A stretch of 64,000 nt of DNA from Dactylorhiza incarnata. Taxonomy: Eukaryota > Streptophyta > Magnoliopsida > Asparagales > Orchidaceae. Below the pieces are notes generated by a model, which worked only from the letters and a program-made list of their open reading frames with translations, had not been told where the DNA came from and did not search any database. The stretch is taken from assembly GCA_033032865.1 (NCBI GenBank), contig JAWHQI010000001.1, forward strand, positions 5,157,001-5,221,000. Reading direction: 5' to 3'. Of this stretch, positions 22,081-33,733 are shown piece by piece. Positions within the stretch are counted from its first letter, which is position 1. Each line of letters opens with the position of its first letter. The position numbers and the translations under genes are program-made.

Positions 22081-23825
22081 AAAATATTAAACGAATGAAC
22101 TCGGAAACAGTCTCAGTTAGTCTCAGTGGACTCTTAAAGTCAAAATGCGCGCCACCTCCCATCGTCGGAGCACCCAACCCCCTCCCCTCTCTGGACACAC
22201 CCCAACCAGCCTCCTCCCCCTGCCCGAGTCCCCATCCCGCCGGAAAGCCACCCCAAGCCCTCCACCACTGCCACCCCCAATGGTCGGATGACCCACCACC
22301 TCCCGAGCCCCCCCTCCATAGGTGGATGACCTCTCCCTCCTCCTTCCCCCTCCCCAACACCATGCGTGCCACCTCCAATCGTCGGAGCACCGCCAGCACC
22401 ACCCGAGCCATGCCCAGGCTTGGGTGCTGGCTCAGGCGCAAGGACCTCACCCCAGCGCCGGTGTTGGCGCTGGGGGAGCATGTCCCCACTCAGGGAGCCT
22501 CGCCCCGACAAAGGGAGGCGGCAGGGCCGCCGGAGAACGCGCCTCCGGCGGTGCCCGCAAGCCTCCTCCCATGCTTCTTTTTCCTGTACCGCTTCGGCGG
22601 CCATTTCTAGCGGCGGCCGGCGGCGCCTGGCCGCCGGACCACCGCCAGAGAGATGCCCCACCCCCGACGACCCAGCCGGGGGCAGTGGGAGGCTCGTTGG
22701 GAGGGAGGCACGGTGCGGCACCGACCAACATGGCCCATGCAGGCCGCGCCACACACCCCTTCTCCTCGTTGAAATCCGACGGTGGTCGGCGGTGCCAGGC
22801 CGCCGGACCACCGTCGGATTGTTCGCTGGCCCCGGACGCATCGACCGGGGGCGGTGCCGTCCTGTGGCGGCCGCTGCCCGGCGGTGGCAGTGGCAGCTGC
22901 TGCATTTAATGCCAGCAGGAGTGGCAACCGTCCGATCTCCATGATGAGATCGGACGGACCAGGAAACATAGTTCCCCCCTGCATGAAATTAAGTGCGCCC
23001 AGTAGATCAGCGCTGGATCCGTTGTGGGGGCCAGAGGAAAACGCGTTGTCTGGTGCCTCTTCCGCTCCCTGGATTTCTCTAACCGCAGACCACCCTTAGC
23101 TAAGCCTTGCAGATTTTTCTGAGGGCAAACTAGACTCCTAGGGAAAAAGTGTTGAACATGAAAAATGTTCCTTATTCAGAGGTCTAACTCCAGTAAATTT
23201 CTGGGAATTTTTGGAAGTATTTTGCTATTTTAAAGGCCTTTGCAAGCCTCAAATGAAGGAATTAAATACCCAAATATCTTTGGAAAATTCATACAAAATT
23301 ACAGGCTCAATTTTAGGGCCTCATAGAGGCACTATCAAAGTTTGGGATTTTTATAAAGTGTTTTGATAATTTTAAAAACCTAAATAGGTTTTCTTCGAGC
23401 AAAATAAACCCCTAAAATGGGCTGAAAATATGGAAATAATTTGTGGGGCCCCTAACACATTATTGCGAATATACTCTAAAATATGTGGGACATTTGGAGA
23501 TAAATGGCAAGCTCGCCAATTTTCTGAGAAAATAATAAGACATCATAACACGCAATCGCGTCGTAATCGTGGAACGACATTACGAATAAACAACAACTCA
23601 ATCAATAAAGGTGTAAACTCAAAGCTCACAATGATATGGAGTTTTATGAAACATTGAGTTACGTTTAAGAAAATTCCCAGACTATACCTAAGATAGACAG
23701 AATTGAGAAGAAACTCCTATGAACGGAGAAAGAACAGAACTTTCCTCCTAAGAACGGAGATGGAACTGAAGCCTCCAAATTATGGAGTGATTGGATTACT
23801 AACCTATTTATTTATTCATGTTCTC

Positions 23826-24040
23826 CAGTCTCGTACTGGTCCCGTAGTTACTGCTTTCTATTTATTCTTTTCAATACTCTAGTTCCGCACTGGTCAGTTA
23901 TTTACTATTTTTGTTTATCCTGATCGATATTCCAGTCTCGCACTGGTCAACTATTTACTGCTTTTCGTTTGTTCTTTTTGATACTCCAGTACCGCACTGG
24001 TCAGCTATTTATTGCTCAGTAATCCAGTCTCGTACTGGCC
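23826..24040 (+). repeat. CCAGT-ACTGG hairpin array in E2a LTR
   Basis: Five short hairpins (CCAGT, five-base loop such as CTCGC, ACTGG) are spaced roughly 50-60 bp apart. The stem is kept while loop and spacers vary. Four related copies are in the E2b LTR at 39388-39570. Confidence 0.65.
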
Positions 24041-24388
24041 CAGTTATTCCGGCCCCTTGCTTTCGGCCTTCCTTTCTATGAAATGCTTTATTGCTCAGCT
24101 CCACAGTTTATTATACACCATAATTATCGTACTTATATCTACGGTGCTAACCCAGGTTTTATTCTAGCAGACAGGTTTTCCTGCTGGTGAGGCCTTAGTT
24201 GGGGATAAACGCGAGTTGAGTATCACCTCCAGAGTTAGCCCCAAATAATGTGCCTCCACGTCCATTGCACCTCCCGACCAAAAGTTGGGTAACCGATCGA
24301 GTCAAGAAAGTCGCGACGGACCTGAAGTATTCGTTCCTTTCTTTAAAATGTTTGTGAATTGCTTGCTGTAAAAGTGGCGAGTCGGTCA

Positions 24389-27205
24389 TGTAACATCCAG
24401 ACTTTTATTGGGTCCGTAGACCCTAGTGGACCCAATAAAAGAAAATCCCAAAGGTAGGAAGTAACATGATTAGGGGATACTGTGCTAGGAAACTTCGATT
24501 TGGCTTCCGTCAGTTCCGTTAGACTCGTATGACCAATACGAGCGCAATGGAATTCGTTGCACCCCGATCCGAGGTCGTTTAGGGGAAACAACCGTTTTGA
24601 GTGTCGCAACGCGTCACAACCACACTATTGTGGAATAGTGACCAAACGTACTCCGATTTGACCTCTGTCAGTTCCGTTAGACTCATATGACCAATACGAG
24701 CGCAACGGAATTCATTGCACCCCGATCCGAGGTCATTTAGGGAAAACGACCGTTTTGAGTAGCGTAGCGCATCACAACCACATTATTGTAGAATAGTGAC
24801 CCAACATACTCCGATCTGATTTCCGTCAGTTCCATTAGACTCGTATGACCAATTCGAGCGCAACGGACTTCGTTGCACCCCGATCCGAGGTCGTTTAGGG
24901 AAAATGACCGTTTTGAGTGTCGTAGCGCGTCACAACCGCACTATTGTGGAATAGTGACCAAACAAACATCGATTTGACATCCGTCAGTTTCGTTAGACTC
25001 GTTTGACCCATCCGAGCGCAATGGAATTCGTTGCACCTCGATCCGAGGTCGTTTAGGGAAAACGATCGTTTTGAGTGTCGTAGCGCGTCACAACCACACT
25101 ATTGTGGAATAGTGACCAAACATACTCCGATTTGACTTCCGTCAGTTCCGTTAGACTCGTATAACCAATACAAGTGCAACGGAATTTGTTGCACCCCGAT
25201 CAGAGGTCGTTTAAAGAAATCAACCATTTTGAGTGTCGTAACGCTCACAATCACACTATTGTGGAATAGCGACCAAATGTACTCAGAATCGACTCCCGTC
25301 AGTTCCGTCAAATTCGCATGGTCCATACGAGCGCCATGGAACTCGTTGCACTCTGATCTGAGGTCATACAAGAAATATGTCTGCTTTAGGTTATGAAGAC
25401 TGCCCCGGCATAATGTACGAAATACGAAGCACACGAACTCGGAATCGACTCCAGTAAGCCTTGGTGGACTCCCAGGACCATGGGGGACCCACCATAAGTT
25501 GACCTTGGTCAAACCCTCCCCCCAAGCTTGATTTTCTTGAAAACAAAAAGGGGGGGGGGGGGGAGAAGAGGGAGGAGGAGGGCTGTCCATGGGTGGGCAG
25601 CCCCCCCAGGGTAATGGAGGGGGGGAGGGGGAGAAAATATCTCCCCCACCCACCCTACCTTTAGTCCCACATCGGGAATAAAGGGAGGGAGGTCCCCCCT
25701 CCCCTATAAAGGGGACCCGACCCCCCCTTGCTGAAGCACACTCTCCCCAACCACCTCCCTCCCCTGCTGAGCAGCCACCTCGCCGGAGAAGCCTCACCCG
25801 AAGCCTCCACCGCCACCCCTCCATGGCTGGACGACCCTCCTCCTCCAGAGCCCCCCCCCCTCTCAGGTAGACCACCTTACCCTCTCCCTTCCCATTCCCC
25901 CAATGCATGCCAGTCGACCTCCCCGTCGCCGGAGCGCCGCCAGCCCCACCCGAGCTTTTCCCAGGCTCGGGTGGAGCTTGGTCATGGAAGACGCACCCCC
26001 CAGCACCGGTGCTGGCGCTGGGGGAGCAGGTCCCCACCTAGGGACCTCAGCTCCGACGACGGAAGGCGGCAGGGCCGCCAGAGAACGCGTCTCCGGCGGC
26101 ACTCGTGAGCCCCCTCCTTCCCCAACATCTCCTGTGTGGTTCGGAGGCCACCCCCGGCGGTGGCCGGTGGTGCCTGGTCACCGAACCACCCCCGGAAAAC
26201 CAGCCAAGGGCGGGGAATGGCCCTCCGGGAGGAGGGGTGGTGCGTCCATGGCCTGCATGGCCCATGCAGGCCGTGCCACCGCCCCTCCTGCCTCTTTTCT
26301 CTCTTTCCGATGGTGGACGGCGGCGCCAAGCCGCCAGAGTATTCGCCGGCCCTTGGCACATCGGCCGGGGGCGGCGTCGACGACAAGCGACCGCCTCCTA
26401 GCAGTGGTAGAGGCCGCCACCCTCTGCCTCGCCGGGAGGGGCAACAGCCGCATCATGAGATCGGACGGCGGCGGGAACCTGGTTTCCCGCCCCTCCGCTT
26501 CATTTCTGTGCCCCCCGCAGCAGATCAGCCCAGATCCACTGTGGGGGCAGAGGAGGGCGCACGGTGCAGCACCCCTTAGCCGCCTCCCCTCCCCTTATCG
26601 ATTTTTCTGAGGCTAAACTAAGCCTATATGGAAAAAACTCCCAACATGAAAAATGTTCCCCACCAAGAGGAGCACCTCCATTAATGTTTTGAGATTTTTA
26701 GGTGGAGTTTTGCTATTTTTAAAAGCATACATAAGATTTCTTTAAAGAATTTAAAGGCCTTAATTACTTTGGAAAATTCCCAATAAATTATAGGTTCACA
26801 CACAGGCTATTTTACAACTACTATCAAAGTTTGGATATTTTATCAATTATTTTGATATTTCTAAAAACCTAAATGAGATTTCTACGAGCAAAATAACGTC
26901 CTAAAACGAACGTAAATAATTGGGACAATCTTGCGTGCCCTCGAAGCGTCATTGTAACTATATAGTGAAAGTAAGCGAGTAGGTAAGGATAATCGGTAAG
27001 CCCACCAATTACGGCAAGGAATCGACTAAATTAAAAGTATCAAAATGCGCAATCGGATCGCAATCGCGAGGCGACATTTCTAAATCAGTAACGACATGAA
27101 AATTAAAGGGTGAACCCAAGGCACACCGAAATAAGGAATCTCATAAAATATAAGTCGACACCGATCGATAACTAAAATAAACAAGCTCCTATAAATGGAG
27201 AAGAG
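24389..27205 (+). repeat. E2b LTR, left part
   Basis: Begins TGTAACATCCAGAC directly after GTCGGTCA of the E2a LTR. It parallels 21389 onward: 158-bp repeats, a GC-rich block with long G and C runs (25490-26600) and AT-rich DNA. It is split at AAGAG by W and resumes at 39225. ORFs up to 312 aa on both strands of the GC-rich block look non-coding. Confidence 0.88.
24511..25460 (+). repeat. 158-bp tandem repeats in E2b LTR
   Basis: Unit starts at 24511, 24669, 24827, 24985, 25143 and 25300, with a degenerate seventh near 25452. Five successive spacings are 158, 158, 158, 158 and 157 bp. Confidence 0.85.
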
Positions 27206-28570
27206 TGATACGCCCGTGATAGGTGTATATAAATACGTAAGTGCACGTGCCATACAAGTAATAAAATGATGAGAAAGTGATCGTTCCCACGAGGAAGTGC
27301 TTAACTTAGCGCTCACAAATATTAATTCTGCCTTTTCTCTAAATTCGAGCAAGTAATAATGATTGGTAGAGAAACGTAAATAGTGCAAAATAAAACAACT
27401 ACAATTCTAGTTACGGTTACTTAAATTACTTTAACTTCACTTGGAAAGATAGTCTCGCATGTGATTTTCCCTTGCTATGATGACAACCAATAAAAATGAT
27501 AATTCATGAAGTATTAATGATTCTCTTGCAACGATTCTAAAATGGATAACTTTATCTCTCGATCTCCATTATCCGTTTATCCCAAATCCTCTAGTTGTCT
27601 CCAACTTAGATGAATTTAAAATAACATAAAGTACTAGAATCACGGTTGCTAATTCAAGAGGAGATCTCTCTCTCTCTCTCAGAATTATATTAAGATTTAT
27701 GATGCACTTTCAACACTCCTCTCTCGAATCTCGCGATGAAGTATAAATACGGAAGTTTGGTTAAAAACTACACGACTCCTCTCTCGAATATCGCCGTGCG
27801 AATAAACGTTCATCTAGCCCGACTCATCTCTCAAATTTTTGCCAAGCACTTTAAAGATGAAACATAAACCAAAATCCCAAGAATAGATCATAAACTTAAT
27901 AAAGATCACATCAATACATTCACAAATTATAAATGAAAATCAAATCATCATCACAACTAAGGTACTCCACACATGCAAGACTTAGGAATTTAGTTCATGA
28001 AGGAAGAGAGAAACCACAAATCAAAGTAGACCTTACTAGACATGATTCCGGAAATCAAAACGATGTAGGAATGTTTTTAGGTTCAGGTCTATCTCCTTAG
28101 TGCTGGACCGAGTCTCCTTCTCCAAGCCCTAGCCGAAATTCTTGAGAGGAAGAAGACCTCCAAAGTTCTCTCCTCTTCTTTTCAAGTTCTCTCCAAGAAT
28201 AATCCCCCCTTAGTGCTGTAATTTCGTGCTCTTAACTTTCATTCCAAATCTGAAGGGATGCCTCCTTTGCAAATACACGTAGGCGCCTCTTTTAAAATTC
28301 AAAATCTGAATTTCGCCGCCACGTTGCAACCTACTAATTTTTGGCGTTGCAACCTATTTTCTGCATCAGCAATAAATGATCCATTGCTTCCCCAACTTGA
28401 ATCCTTTGACCAATCTTTGATAGAAAACCATGGAAAATGACCGTAATTAGTCCAATATTGATTAATAAGATATTTAAACATATTTACTATAATTGGGGAT
28501 TATTTTCCTCTTTTTAATGAAAATTAGAATAAAATAAGTAGGGAAATAACTTCCTTTTGGGAAGTTATCA
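27206..28570 (-). repeat. W 3' LTR
   Basis: On the plus strand it runs TGATACGCCCG to GGGAAGTTATCA, and it repeats 37862-39224 with few differences. It contains a CT dinucleotide run near 27665. ORFs at 27080-27388 and 28258-28481 have twins in the other LTR and are not taken as genes. Confidence 0.93.
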
Positions 28571-28606
28571 CACCCCACACTAAGACATTTGCTAGTCCCT
28601 AGCAAA
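28571..28606 (-). promoter_or_regulatory. W terminal hairpin plus polypurine tract
   Basis: On the minus strand TTTGCTAG and CTAGCAAA enclose loop GGA (28588-28606). The purine-rich AGTGTGGGGTG then abuts the 3' LTR. It has the same layout as the E3 modules. Confidence 0.7.
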
Positions 28607-30107
28607 TATAATCAATTCAAAGCTTGAATAAAGAATTAATGAAATTGTGCAAACTCAGATAATCACACATCCCAAACAACAAATTAACTAAGGCATATTA
28701 ATGAAATCCGCTTTACTCAACTGATAAGCCAATAAATCAATATGAATTCAATCATTAACAAATCCATTAACTCAAATGAAAGGTAAAGCTCAAATAAAGT
28801 CATAAGTGTTGTGTGTGCTTTTCCTTAAAATTAGTTACTCCTAAACATCTTTTAACATTGGATCTCCGCAACATAGGGAAGGATAAGAATAGCTAAATTA
28901 TTGATTGAGCCTACACAAAGATTAGTAGTTCAAATGAGAGTAGAATCGACTTGGTTATGCGTTTAGGGCTAATGTTGAAAGTGGAAAGACATTCCCTTAG
29001 TTAGTAATCTTAATAATTCACCAAATCATGGGGTTTATTGACATTTTTACTCTTTTTTTTAATATTCATAGTAGGGATCATTCCAAGTATAAGTGTACAT
29101 ACCCAGGCCACATAATCACTATTATGCAATTTTTTTTATATAATTTATAATTTGCTAGCATAGTAGGGATCATTCCAGGTATGTATACATATACTTAGGC
29201 CCATATCACTATGAATCTCAATCATTTTTTTTAATTAAACACCCATAAAATGGCTAATATACTAAGACGTAACTAATAAGAATATTGGGAAGGTAAGCGT
29301 GGAATAATACGTATCAACATGAAAAGAGTTCAAGTACAAAGATTGTAGTGGAGGGTCAAAATGGTTTAACTACATAAACCCAAGCTTCAGCCAACATCGC
29401 TAACTCAGTTCTTACTCACTCATTCCCATAATATTTTAGAAAGCCATATCAAAAGCTAGGTTTTGAAGTAAAATCTTTCAAGGAAAATTGTGCTTAAATC
29501 AGACTTAAGAGCGTTTTACCAAAAAAAAATTTCACTAATTTCAAATTCTGTGACTGAAATCGTTTGATTAACCGGCCATACCACTCGATTATCATTGGAT
29601 AACAAGAATGTCCTATAGGTTAAATTGCAAAAACGAAGACGGAGTTATTGAGTTCGCATATATAAATAAATAAGTCCTTATCCAAGCAGTAGGGGTTGCA
29701 CTCTAACCACCCCCACACTTAAACATTGCTAGTCCCTAGTAATGAACTCAGTGAAAATATAAAAGAGGAAATAATTGACAATTTTACGATGAAAGAAATA
29801 GGAATAATGTAAAACAAATACTCCCCTCATATTTTTCTGCATGTTGCATAGCCACCTCCAAAGAATTCATAGTCCATGAGTGCTTCGGTCGAATCATAGC
29901 CCAGTAGTTCAGGGGATCTGCAAATAACTTCACAAAACCAAACACAAGCATAACCCTGATAAAGTAGCTTTTAATTTAGAGATTCTAACGTTAGCAATGG
30001 ATATTGGATGGAGCCATATCTTAGCAAAACCTTTCAAGTAACTAAAGTAATGGAATGCAAGGTAATGGGCAATAAAATTAAAATATGCAAACATCACAGC
30101 ACTAACT
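28607..30107 (-). other. W 3' non-coding region with duplicated hairpins
   Basis: AT-rich, with no credible ORF. On the minus strand, two copies of a hairpin of about 55 nt (29158-29213 and 29068-29125) end in the shared string TGGAATGATCCCTACTAT and close with ATAGT/ACTAT. A second hairpin-polypurine module lies at 29706-29743. Confidence 0.6.
29706..29743 (-). promoter_or_regulatory. W internal hairpin plus polypurine tract
   Basis: On the minus strand ATTACTAG and CTAGCAAT (one mismatch) enclose GGA, followed by GTTTAAGTGTGGGGGTGG. It is a near copy of the terminal module about 1.1 kb away and a likely second plus-strand primer. Confidence 0.65.
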
Positions 30108-30219
30108 TCACAGAAATATTATCCAAAAATAAGAAAGCAAAAGGAGGCATAAAATTGTCCAAACAGCATTAAAAAATGAAGCAGAATATCCAAGACTATG
30201 AAAACTGGACAGCTCCTGC

Positions 30220-31485
30220 CTACTCGCTTTCATCTTCGTCCATCTCTTCCTCATCCTCATCGGGCTCGTCGTCCTCGTCCTCGTCATCAGCATCATCATC
30301 CTCATCAGTATCATCATCCTCATCAGCATCATCACTGTCATCTTCATCATAGGCAGTATCCAACCTTTAGTCATCAGATATCCTCTCTTGTCAAAATTAT
30401 TGCAGTAAGGATAACTTGGTATCGGCATCGGGAGTTTTGCCTTGTACATGAGCTGAGCAAGCACATTACACACGTAGTCCTGTCGGGCATCAAAATAACA
30501 ATGCTCAAGGCGTTGGTACGTTTTCATGTACTCTGTATCCTGCAAACATAGCATGCTAGCCTGAGCTGGGTTTCCTTCATTTAGAGTAATTGTCTCCGGA
30601 GATCCGGGAGGTGGCCTTGTGTATTGCCCCCGGAGAACTGATTTCATTCTTTCATTTGTCTTCTTCGGGGACTCCTCCGCAACCTTGATATTCTTCTCTA
30701 TCACCTTCACTGTGATATGATGACCTACCTGTGTAACTGTGTCTCCTCTCCTAATCTCCACACAGCATTCTTGCAGAGCTCTGTAATCAAAGTGGGGAAC
30801 CAAAGGTGTTTTGCTTTTTCTTCTCCTACTTTCTTCCGGATGCTACTATGTACTAAATGGCCAACATTAAATTTAATGCCCTTTAGGATACCATAGATGA
30901 GGGCAATACGCTCGAAAGATACAACGTTTGCGTGCCTTGTTGGCACGATACCTGCATTAATAAATAGTAGCCACACTTTTGCCTCTCGAGATAAACACTG
31001 AGACCTCAATGCCTTTTTTGATTTTAAAACCCAATCCGGCTTCGTACCACCACAAACTACTGCAACAATGTCTTCCAATAGGGCTGTGGTCGGTAATACA
31101 TCATAAGGAGTAATCTCATTGTCTTCCAACTCAAACATTTCATTTATTGCCTTTGGGGAATAGTTGATCATGCGACCACGAACTAAAACGTTGTCCCCTT
31201 CAGAGAACCTAGCGTTAGCATAGAACTCGTAAACCCATTGATACACTGCCTCTACTCTCGGGTGGCATAACATCTCCCAACCTAACTGATGAATTAGGTC
31301 CTCATAGGTATTCTCCAACCTCTGAACTCCATTTTGAAACCCCGTTCATGTATAAACGGTATTGATTGTAGGGCATCACAGAGCTTATGTGCCTCATCAT
31401 TTACAAACCGGACATCACCCTTGTGAGCACACTCTTTCCCCCTTCCTCGTTTCCCTTTTCCTTTTGACGACATTTCTTCACCCAC
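30220..31485 (-). pseudogene. W third ORF (Athila post-pol gene), frameshifted
   Basis: Located between integrase and 3' LTR, where Athila elements carry a third gene often called env-like. It starts near 31473 with a basic stretch (MSSKGKGKRGRGKE). A domain with YQWVYEFYANARF, VLVRGRMINYSP and LLFINAGIVPTRH (30725-31318) matches my memory of the plant-transposon-protein domain common in Athila elements. The end is strongly acidic: a run of Asp/Glu codons stops at TAG 30220-30222. Frame changes occur near 31315, 30790 and 30360, so no full product is possible. No clear signal peptide or envelope-type membrane segment is seen; the env label is convention only. Its role in Athila biology is not settled. 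Confidence 0.65.
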
Positions 31486-31499
31486 AAGAGAAGAACGAA

Positions 31500-32368
31500 A
31501 AGAAACTCAAGCCCTAATGGATTCGCAAACTCCATAGCCAAAACATAGCAAAATAGAAATGATACAGGAAAAAATCGGTGCTCCATTTGTTACCTTATGG
31601 ATCGCGTTGAGACTTGGAAATCGCTGTCGATATGCGTAAGATGGAGAACTAATGCAGCCCTAAAAGTTGGTGGAGAAAGATGACGCCGGGACGCCGATGA
31701 TCGTCGCTCGCGAAGATGCTCCTCGACTGCGCCGTGTTCGCTTCCGCCAAAACCCCACCGCCGCGCAGTTTTCACATGCCCTAAATGTATAATCGGGGCT
31801 GGGGTTTTATTATAGTGCAGCAATCAGAGGTTTAGGTCAGCCGGTTCAAGTAAAATAAGATCAAGCGACCGGTTCAAATGAACCGGCGCCCGCCGTTTTG
31901 TTTGCCATTGCTCCCACCGAGGCTAGCCGGTTGTAACGTGCAAAATTTTTGCGTTGCGACGCAGAAAATCAAACTGCCAGAAATTAAAGCTACCACCGAG
32001 GCTAGCTTGTTGTAACGTGCAAAAATATTGCGTTGCAACGCGGAATCCAAACTGCCAGAAATTAAAACTACATCCGAGGCTATCACGTTGTAACGCGCGA
32101 AATTTTTGCGTTGCAACCTAAATTCTGGAAAATTTCTTTCTAAAATTATTTACTACCACGATCCACATTGCATTCTCATACCATTTTTCATTTTGATTTC
32201 CGGTGCAGATGTGCTCTCTTCCATCACAAATTTCCTCAAATTGAAAAAGAAAAACATAAAACAAACAATCTTAACTAAAAATGATAGAAAATAACGGAGA
32301 GGATGGATTGCCTTCCACCTAGCGCCTCGTTTAAAATGTCTCGGCCGGACGCTTTCCCTATTTCATTT
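31500..32368 (-). other. W spacer between pol and third ORF
   Basis: No credible gene. It contains a 2.5-copy tandem repeat of 78-79 bp (about 31919-32140) with the repeated core GCGTTGCAACG. A related GTTGCAAC motif also occurs in the W LTR. Small ORFs at 31590-31823 and 31874-32116 are repeat-derived. Confidence 0.5.
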
Positions 32369-33715
32369 TTAACTGAAGGTTAATACCATCGCCTCGCGCT
32401 GGTCACTACCTTCATAATATTCTTTCAACCTTTGTCCATTTACTTTAAACTTTGATCCGTCTCTCTCATTACAAATCGTTATTACTCCGAACGGATGTAC
32501 CTCCTCCACCCGAAAAGGTCCAGACCATCGTGACTTCAATTTTCCGGGGAGTAATCTCAGTCGTGAGTTATACAAGAGGACGAGCTGCCCTTTTTTGAAC
32601 TCCTTTCTTCGCAACCTCAAATCATTCCATTTCTTCATCCTTTCCTTGTACAACCTAGCATTTTCATACGCGTTAGATCTGATTTCTTCCAATTCGTTCA
32701 AATGAAAAAGTCTGTTCTTGCCCGCTTCTTGGAGATCGAAATTTAACCGTTTTATTGCCCAATATGCTTTGTGCTCCAATTCGATGGGAAGATGACAAGA
32801 TTTGCCATAGATCATTTTATATGGGGTTAGGCCTATCGAGGTTTTAAATGCCGTCCTATAAGACCATAATGCCTCGTTTAGTTTTTGTGACCAATCCTTA
32901 CGAGTTGTGCTTACCGTTTTTTCTAGGATTGATTTTATCTCTCTATTAGAAACTTTAGCCAAACCATTTGTTTGAGGATGGTACGCAAGGGCGACTTTGT
33001 GAGTGACTCCATATTTTTGAAGGAGCGATTTAAATTGAGTATTACAAAAGTGTGCTCCACCGTCACTTATTATGGCTATGGGTGTACCGAATCTAGAAAA
33101 AATATTAGCCTTAAGAAATTTTAGAACAACCTTAGCATCATTCTTCGGTGTGGCTATAGCTTCTATCCACTTCGAGACGTAATCCACAGCTAAAAGTATA
33201 TAAAGATTTCCATTTGAGTTTACAAATGGACCCATGAAATCTATTCCCCACACATCGAAAATCTCCACCTCTAGAATATTAGTCATTGGCATGCTATCCC
33301 CTTGATTGATGTTTCCCGTTCTTTGACATCTATCACAACATTTTGCGAACCTATAAGCGTCCTTAAATAGTGTTGGCCAATAGAAACCAGCCTCTAGGAC
33401 TTTTATTGCCGATCTCTCTCCCATAAAGTGTCCACCATAAGGTGAAGCATGACATTTTGCTAGGATACCTTGTACTTCTACCTCCGGGATGCATCTGCGG
33501 ATCACTTGGTCAGCACAAATCTTAAACAGATACGGATCATCCCATATGTAAGATTTCACCTGGTGGAGAAACCTTTTTCTTCGTTGATAGTCCATGTCTG
33601 GGGGAAATACATTGCTCACTATGTAGTTCACAATGTCTGCATACCATGGCATACTCGCCTCAGATATTGCCAGCAACCTCTCATTAGGAAAATTCTCTCT
33701 ATTCTCTATGTCCAC
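32369..33715 (-). pseudogene. W integrase
   Basis: An open 448-residue stretch at the end of pol. The zinc-binding region contains CHASPYGGHFMGE and CCDRCQRTG. The catalytic core has VWGIDFMGPF and IISDGGAHF. In the third conserved block, QTNGLAKVSNREIK, Lys stands where Athila relatives have the catalytic Glu, so the DDE triad is incomplete. The C-terminal region (LVLLYNSRLRLLPGKLKSRW) is typical of Athila integrase, with no chromodomain. It shares its frame with RNase H upstream, separated by a TAG at 33734-33736. It cannot work as encoded. Confidence 0.85.
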
Positions 33716-33733
33716 ATCTTTCTCACACTCATA

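Larger units (their letters stand above)
21389..24388 (+). repeat. E2a 3' LTR, truncated by E2b
   Basis: Follows the Del-type 3' end (AATTTTCGAGGATGGAAATCC). It starts TTTAACATCCTGAC, matching TGTAACATCCAGAC at 24389. In order it holds 158-bp repeats, a GC-rich block (22130-23100), an AT-rich block, and a CCAGT hairpin array. It stops at GTCGGTCA, where E2b starts, and so lacks the last about 1 kb seen at 39895-40484 and 345-1296. ORFs in the GC-rich block occur in many frames on both strands and are not credible genes. Confidence 0.85.

Noticed and set aside
22079..23100. Long overlapping ORFs (up to 239 aa) on both strands in a GC-rich block
   Set aside because: They occur in nearly all frames, are Pro/Gly/Arg-rich, and the block is part of the E2 LTR, with a related block at 25500-26600 where the frames differ. 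GC-rich DNA has few stop codons, which explains them.
25099..26610. A 312-aa minus-strand ORF and a 235-aa plus-strand ORF
   Set aside because: Same GC-rich LTR block in E2b. The 312-aa frame runs through the 158-bp repeats and homopolymer runs, and no domain is recognisable.
30198..30551. Plus-strand His-rich ORF
   Set aside because: Reverse of the Asp/Glu-rich acidic tail of the W third ORF (GAT and GAG codons read as ATC and CTC, and in another phase as CAT).
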